Source: Spirochaetaceae bacterium (lineage in GTDB: Bacteria > Spirochaetota > Spirochaetia > Treponematales > Treponemataceae). Taken from it: DNA of 16,802 bases. The first letter of the stretch is position 1; each line of letters begins with the position of its first letter. Below are positions 13,933-16,802 of the stretch, in pieces. The notes under the pieces were generated by a model that had not been told where the DNA came from, did not search any database, and saw nothing but the letters and a program-made list of their open reading frames with translations. A program made the translations under genes and the position numbers. Where the stretch lies: NCBI GenBank assembly GCA_031290725.1, contig JAITMZ010000168.1:1-16802 (forward strand), in the 5' to 3' direction.

Positions 13933-13961
13933 ACTATAGCGAATCTTTTTCTTTATGTCAA
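13933..13961 (-). promoter_or_regulatory. Strong sigma70 promoter immediately before the PilZ gene
   Basis: On the minus strand: consensus TTGACA (13961-13956), 17-base spacer and TATAGT (13938-13933). The -10 ends 8 bases before the ATG (13924), predicting an RNA start at or within about 4 bases of the start codon. Confidence 0.85.
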
Positions 13962-13991
13962 GGGATTTTTGGAAATTTTTCAAATAAATCC

Positions 13992-14008
13992 GCCCCAAAC
14001 AGCGGGGC
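13992..14008 (-). terminator. Possible terminator of the lipoprotein/unknown-gene unit
   Basis: On the minus strand GCCCC, a 7-base loop and GGGGC form a 5-bp GC stem followed by GGATTTATTT. It begins 19 bases past the stop at 14028 and lies before the PilZ promoter. The stem is short and the T tract interrupted, so the call is moderate to weak. Confidence 0.4.
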
Positions 14009-14027
14009 ATGAAACCTTCGCCGCCAA

Positions 14028-15194
14028 TCAGCGAAAAACAGAGCCGTACTGCTTTTCAAATAAAAACCGTCTATCCTCGGCCTTGAGACCGGTGAACAGA
14101 GCGAGGGCACAGCTCCGCTGGGTTTGCCGCAAAAAAAAGATGTCCGAGATAAAACAGGTGGTATAGATGGCCCGGTTCATCAACCCGCTCCGACAGACAA
14201 TCTGCAGCGCGTATTCCTGATTTTTGACCAAAGGAAAGGAATCGGAATTTCCCCCCAGTACCGCCAGTTTATCGCTGAGAAAAATCAGGGAGAATTGACG
14301 CTGCTCAATCTCCATGGCCGGATCAATGGTGGCGGCGGCAGGCGCCTCATCTGTCAGGGTCAGGTAGTTGCACACCGCAGACAGATAGATGAGCTCTTCG
14401 ATTTTTTCCTGGGTTATGCTGCCGCCCAAGGCAACCGCGAGACCCCCGTCGCCCTGGGTTGGTGGGCGGCCGATGGGCATATACAGGGTGCGATTGAGGC
14501 CGGGCAGCTCCCGCAGCATCCGGATATGCTCGGCGGTACCGTCGTTCCATTCGTGTTCCAGGACGCACAGGTCAATGGGGAAGGGGCTTTTTGTGGGCAA
14601 TTTGCCCTGGCTCTTATACAGAAGCCGCCCGCTGGAATAGAGCCCCTCAAACACCGTAATGGGTATTTGGCAGATGTGAGCCCCCAAATACACACCCAGA
14701 AGTTTTGCCCCCTCGTCGGCGTTTTTGTTGGAAAAGTACTGCCAGGTTTCAACCTGAAACAAGGGTAACCGCCGGTTGGGCACGCAGGGGATGCTCACGT
14801 CGGCCTTGCCGGAGATGGCGAAAAAAAGCCGGGCCATCACCTGCCGTTCCGCGTTTTTTTCCTCCTCCGACAGGCGCATCACCGTTTGGGGCACCACAAT
14901 TTCCAGGGTGTTCTCAAACTTTTGAAGGGGCGCCGTAAAAGTCAGCCCCAATTTTTTGAAATAAAACACCACCACGGCGTTTTTCCCTTCGTAGAGATCC
15001 AGTTGGGGAATTGTTTTGGTGAATTTGATGATACCCTCGGGGGCAGACACCCGCACGCCCTCCACGCCGGTTTCAACCCGAAAGGTGGCGGTCTCCTGGT
15101 TTTTTTGCGTGAACACGATGTGCAGGATGATGTGTTCCGCGGTGAGCAGCGAGATGATGATATCCCGTTCGATAAGGCTTAAAACATTAGTCAC
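14028..15194 (-). CDS. Uncharacterised beta-rich protein, possibly PilZ/YcgR-related
   Basis: I do not recognise this 388-residue protein with confidence. No signal peptide or membrane helix is seen, so it is probably cytoplasmic. Residues about 1-125 alternate beta strands and end in a stretch (AVVVFYFKKLGLTFTAP, then LEIVVPQTVMRLSEEE) that recalls the N-terminal domain of YcgR-type flagellar brakes. The C-terminal ~90 residues (from SLIFLSDKLAVLGG, ending ALALFTGLKAEDRRFLFE) recall a PilZ barrel, but no clean RxxxR or DxSxxG is present. Start: GTG 15194 with GGGGAG (minus strand, 15207-15202) 7 bases upstream; in-frame ATG 15209 and TTG 15224 lack such a site. It overlaps the lipoprotein stop by 8 bases. 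The adjacent PilZ gene supports a shared signalling role, as an inference only. Confidence 0.7.
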   Translation of the reverse strand: MTNVLSLIERDIIISLLTAEHIILHIVFTQKNQETATFRVETGVEGVRVSAPEGIIKFTKTIPQLDLYEGKNAVVVFYFKKLGLTFTAPLQKFENTLEIVVPQTVMRLSEEEKNAERQVMARLFFAISGKADVSIPCVPNRRLPLFQVETWQYFSNKNADEGAKLLGVYLGAHICQIPITVFEGLYSSGRLLYKSQGKLPTKSPFPIDLCVLEHEWNDGTAEHIRMLRELPGLNRTLYMPIGRPPTQGDGGLAVALGGSITQEKIEELIYLSAVCNYLTLTDEAPAAATIDPAMEIEQRQFSLIFLSDKLAVLGGNSDSFPLVKNQEYALQIVCRSGLMNRAIYTTCFISDIFFLRQTQRSCALALFTGLKAEDRRFLFEKQYGSVFR

Positions 15195-15771
15195 CGGCCA
15201 ACTCCCCATAGGTAATTTGATCAATTACCCATTTGTCATCATACATTAAATACACATGAATGTCAAGATGCCCCCGGGCGGCAAAAAATCGCAGCGGCAC
15301 CTGCCATGTCCCGTCGATGATCTCCGGTTTGCCCGTCAAGAAAGGGCCGGTGAATTTGATCCCCGCGGTATCGGTGAAGAAGATGTCCATAAAAAATCGT
15401 GTGTCCTCCCTGGCAAAGCCCTGCGCTCCGGCAAGATCCCTCACCGTAACGGCACGACCGAATGCATTGACGGCGGCCCGCAGCTCCTGGTTCAGGTTGG
15501 ACGTGTCCAGACTGGCGAAACCGGGCAGCTCCGGGTAGACGCTGTTGCCGATCTGAGACGGGGTGAAGGCGATGATGCTGTCCTGGGTGAGCGGCACATT
15601 CCGCCGCTCCTTGGCCGGCTGTGCGAAATCCCTGGTCCAGACTGCCGACGCGTCCCGTTCCTGTATCGCCGACCGTACGGTAACATCCGAAACCGCCAGA
15701 TCTCCGGAGGTATTACCCCGGCAGCCGACGAGAATGAGCAGTATCACACAGGGGGGGCACAAAAATCGCAT
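15187..15771 (-). CDS. Putative lipoprotein of unknown function
   Basis: A 194-residue protein with a short signal peptide and lipobox ILVGC (C17), so probably lipid-anchored in the periplasm or outer membrane. A low-complexity linker follows, then a C-terminal domain (about 90-190) whose alternating helix/strand pattern ending RGHLDIHVYLMYDDKWVID looks NTF2-like; that fold guess is weak. Within the signal the coding strand has a run of seven C (15757-15751), a possible slippage site. The ATG at 15771 is 5 bases past a -10 hexamer, so the transcript should be leaderless. It is the first gene of a unit with the uncharacterised protein that overlaps its end. Confidence 0.75.
   Translation of the reverse strand: MRFLCPPCVILLILVGCRGNTSGDLAVSDVTVRSAIQERDASAVWTRDFAQPAKERRNVPLTQDSIIAFTPSQIGNSVYPELPGFASLDTSNLNQELRAAVNAFGRAVTVRDLAGAQGFAREDTRFFMDIFFTDTAGIKFTGPFLTGKPEIIDGTWQVPLRFFAARGHLDIHVYLMYDDKWVIDQITYGELAGD
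15202..15207 (-). promoter_or_regulatory. Shine-Dalgarno that sets the GTG start at 15194
   Basis: GGGGAG on the minus strand, 7 bases from GTG 15194, inside the end of the lipoprotein gene. Competing starts at 15209 (ATG) and 15224 (TTG) lie upstream of it and have no comparable site. Confidence 0.6.
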
Positions 15772-15776
15772 ACCCT

Positions 15777-15805
15777 AGTATAGCACGTTTTTTTAACCTA
15801 TGCAA
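15777..15805 (-). promoter_or_regulatory. Sigma70 promoter immediately before the lipoprotein gene
   Basis: On the minus strand: TTGCAT (15805-15800), 17-base spacer and TATACT (15782-15777) with an extended -10 TG one base upstream. The -10 ends 5 bases before the ATG (15771), so the predicted RNA start coincides with the start codon. Confidence 0.75.
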
Positions 15806-15814
15806 CAGGAGCGC

Positions 15815-15835
15815 GCCGGCGCCCAGGGCACCGGC
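15815..15835 (-). terminator. GC-rich hairpin downstream of the membrane-protein gene
   Basis: On the minus strand GCCGGTGCC, loop CTG, GGCGCCGGC: a 9-bp stem with one G-U pair, 33 bases past the stop at 15869. In the opposite orientation the G-U becomes a C-A mismatch, so it is better formed in minus-strand RNA. No U-tract follows, so it may be a factor-dependent or RNA-stability element rather than a classical terminator. Confidence 0.4.
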
Positions 15836-15868
15836 ATTTACTTTTCTCAACTCAAAAACTGCCCGGAT

Positions 15869-16802
15869 TTAAGAATTTTCAACCGCCAAGTCGAAGAAGG
15901 GGTTTCTTTGTTTTTGCGATGCGATACCACTGACGGCTGCCACGTCAATTCTCCAAAGGGCTTTGACCAGAATCCAAAACCCAAGGGTAGTTAATAATGG
16001 GATGATGCACGTGGTTATTACCATAACAACCAGGGAATTCAAAAGGGATTCGACCATTTTTTGCGTCTTTTCCAAAGCGCTTTTTGCAATTCCCTTGGCG
16101 CGGTCAAATAATTTCAGCGCGGAGTCTTTGAATTTACCAAATGCGTCGGCGGCTTTTCCGGAAATATCAAAAAATCCCCTTTCCGGCGCTTCTGCGGCGT
16201 TGTTTTCCAAGTCGATTTGGATTTGTTCAACATCCGCTGCAATTTCAGCGGTGATCCTGCTGCCCAGTGTTGGTATTTGTTGTATCTCCTCCTGTTCCTT
16301 TGCCAAAAAGGTAGTTTCCACCATATTTGATACCATGATGGAGGCAGGGATAGCAAAAAAAAGAAGAATCCCAAAAGTAAAGCACTTGAAAAATAAAACG
16401 AAGGCGATTTGTTTTCGCACCCGCCCTTTTTCCCCGGTACCGTCCAGCCAGATACAGGTCAAAAGCAGCACGAGCGAAAGGGGGATGACATACGTAAACA
16501 CCAGAAGCCCGGACAGTGCCAGCAGGATTTTTTCCAGGAGAATGACGCCGGTCACCAGCATAAAAAAGCCGGCTATATCGGCCAATTTTTGACTGATTGC
16601 CGTGCCCGCATCACCGGGGAGCAAAGATACCACGACGCTCATACCGGTTGAAACCCCGGCGGCGGCAAAGGCGTTGTTACGTTTTTCGTCCAATGACTTT
16701 TGCAATTCCGCACGGTAGCGGGGGGATGAAACATGGCCGGAAAGGGCGGTCATGGAAATCAGTATCAACAGACCGATTCCCAGGGAGGCAAGGAGTTTCG
16801 TC
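15869..16802 (-). CDS. Multi-pass membrane protein of unknown function (5' end cut by window edge)
   Basis: Not recognised. About 311 residues are visible and the reading frame stays open to the window edge. The visible N-terminus (TKLLASLGIGLLILISMTALSG) is a signal peptide or anchor, and the last base of the window could be the G of its ATG. Counting from that threonine: a soluble stretch to about 70, hydrophobic segments at about 74-100 and 101-118, another pair near 131-160, a long charged amphipathic region (about 165-250, EQEEIQQIP, then AADAFGKFKDSALKLFDRAKGIAKS) likely extracytoplasmic, and a final helix at about 254-280. The pattern suggests a periplasmic helical domain held between membrane segments. 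Base composition is visibly less GC-rich than region 1. A TTG-initiated start at 16768 would cut the signal and is rejected. Confidence 0.65.
   Translation of the reverse strand, partial: TKLLASLGIGLLILISMTALSGHVSSPRYRAELQKSLDEKRNNAFAAAGVSTGMSVVVSLLPGDAGTAISQKLADIAGFFMLVTGVILLEKILLALSGLLVFTYVIPLSLVLLLTCIWLDGTGEKGRVRKQIAFVLFFKCFTFGILLFFAIPASIMVSNMVETTFLAKEQEEIQQIPTLGSRITAEIAADVEQIQIDLENNAAEAPERGFFDISGKAADAFGKFKDSALKLFDRAKGIAKSALEKTQKMVESLLNSLVVMVITTCIIPLLTTLGFWILVKALWRIDVAAVSGIASQKQRNPFFDLAVENS

Noticed and set aside
1..16802. CRISPR array, tRNA, rRNA, insertion sequence or prophage
   Set aside because: I saw no spaced repeats, cloverleaf, rRNA signature, transposase or phage gene.

Overview
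The window reads as a GC-rich bacterial chromosome segment. The best guess is a spirochaete of the Treponema lineage. The clues are a PilZ protein with an extra N-terminal domain like Borrelia PlzA, relaxed lipoproteins, a LolA-like/RodZ/RimO cluster and several spirochaete-type hypothetical genes. This is an inference from gene content, since there is no rRNA or tRNA here. The first ~100 bases are almost pure G/C homopolymer and look like a contig-end artefact.

Region 1 (210-7647, + strand) is a carbon-catabolism module. It holds a dihydrolipoamide dehydrogenase (E3), a complete TRAP transporter (dctP-dctQ-dctM), and then, behind its own promoter, a 2-oxo acid/acetoin-type dehydrogenase. The E2 of that complex is split: a 74-residue free-standing lipoyl protein is followed by a 233-residue catalytic acyltransferase with no lipoyl or subunit-binding domain, and then E1 alpha and E1 beta. 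The simplest reading is that the TRAP system imports a carboxylate, perhaps a 2-oxo acid, that the complex converts to an acyl-CoA, with E3 reoxidising the lipoyl carrier.

Region 2 (7724-12178, + strand) is a tight housekeeping operon: LolA-like periplasmic carrier, RodZ-like cell-shape protein, RimO methylthiotransferase (TTG start), a secreted staphylococcal-nuclease-type protein with an Ada-like zinc motif (GTG start), and a shikimate kinase. Neighbouring genes overlap or lie within 12 bases of each other.

Region 3 (12143-16802, - strand) converges on region 2, with the aroK tail overlapping the next gene by 36 bases. Upstream to downstream it carries a multi-pass membrane protein cut by the window edge, a lipoprotein, an uncharacterised beta-rich protein, a PilZ (PlzA-like) protein and a TPR protein. 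This suggests an envelope or cyclic-di-GMP-linked function.

The most interesting signals are the dispersed lipoyl-carrier dehydrogenase linked to a TRAP importer, and three strong promoters whose -10 hexamers end only 5-8 bases before the start codon. Those three transcripts would be leaderless or nearly so.
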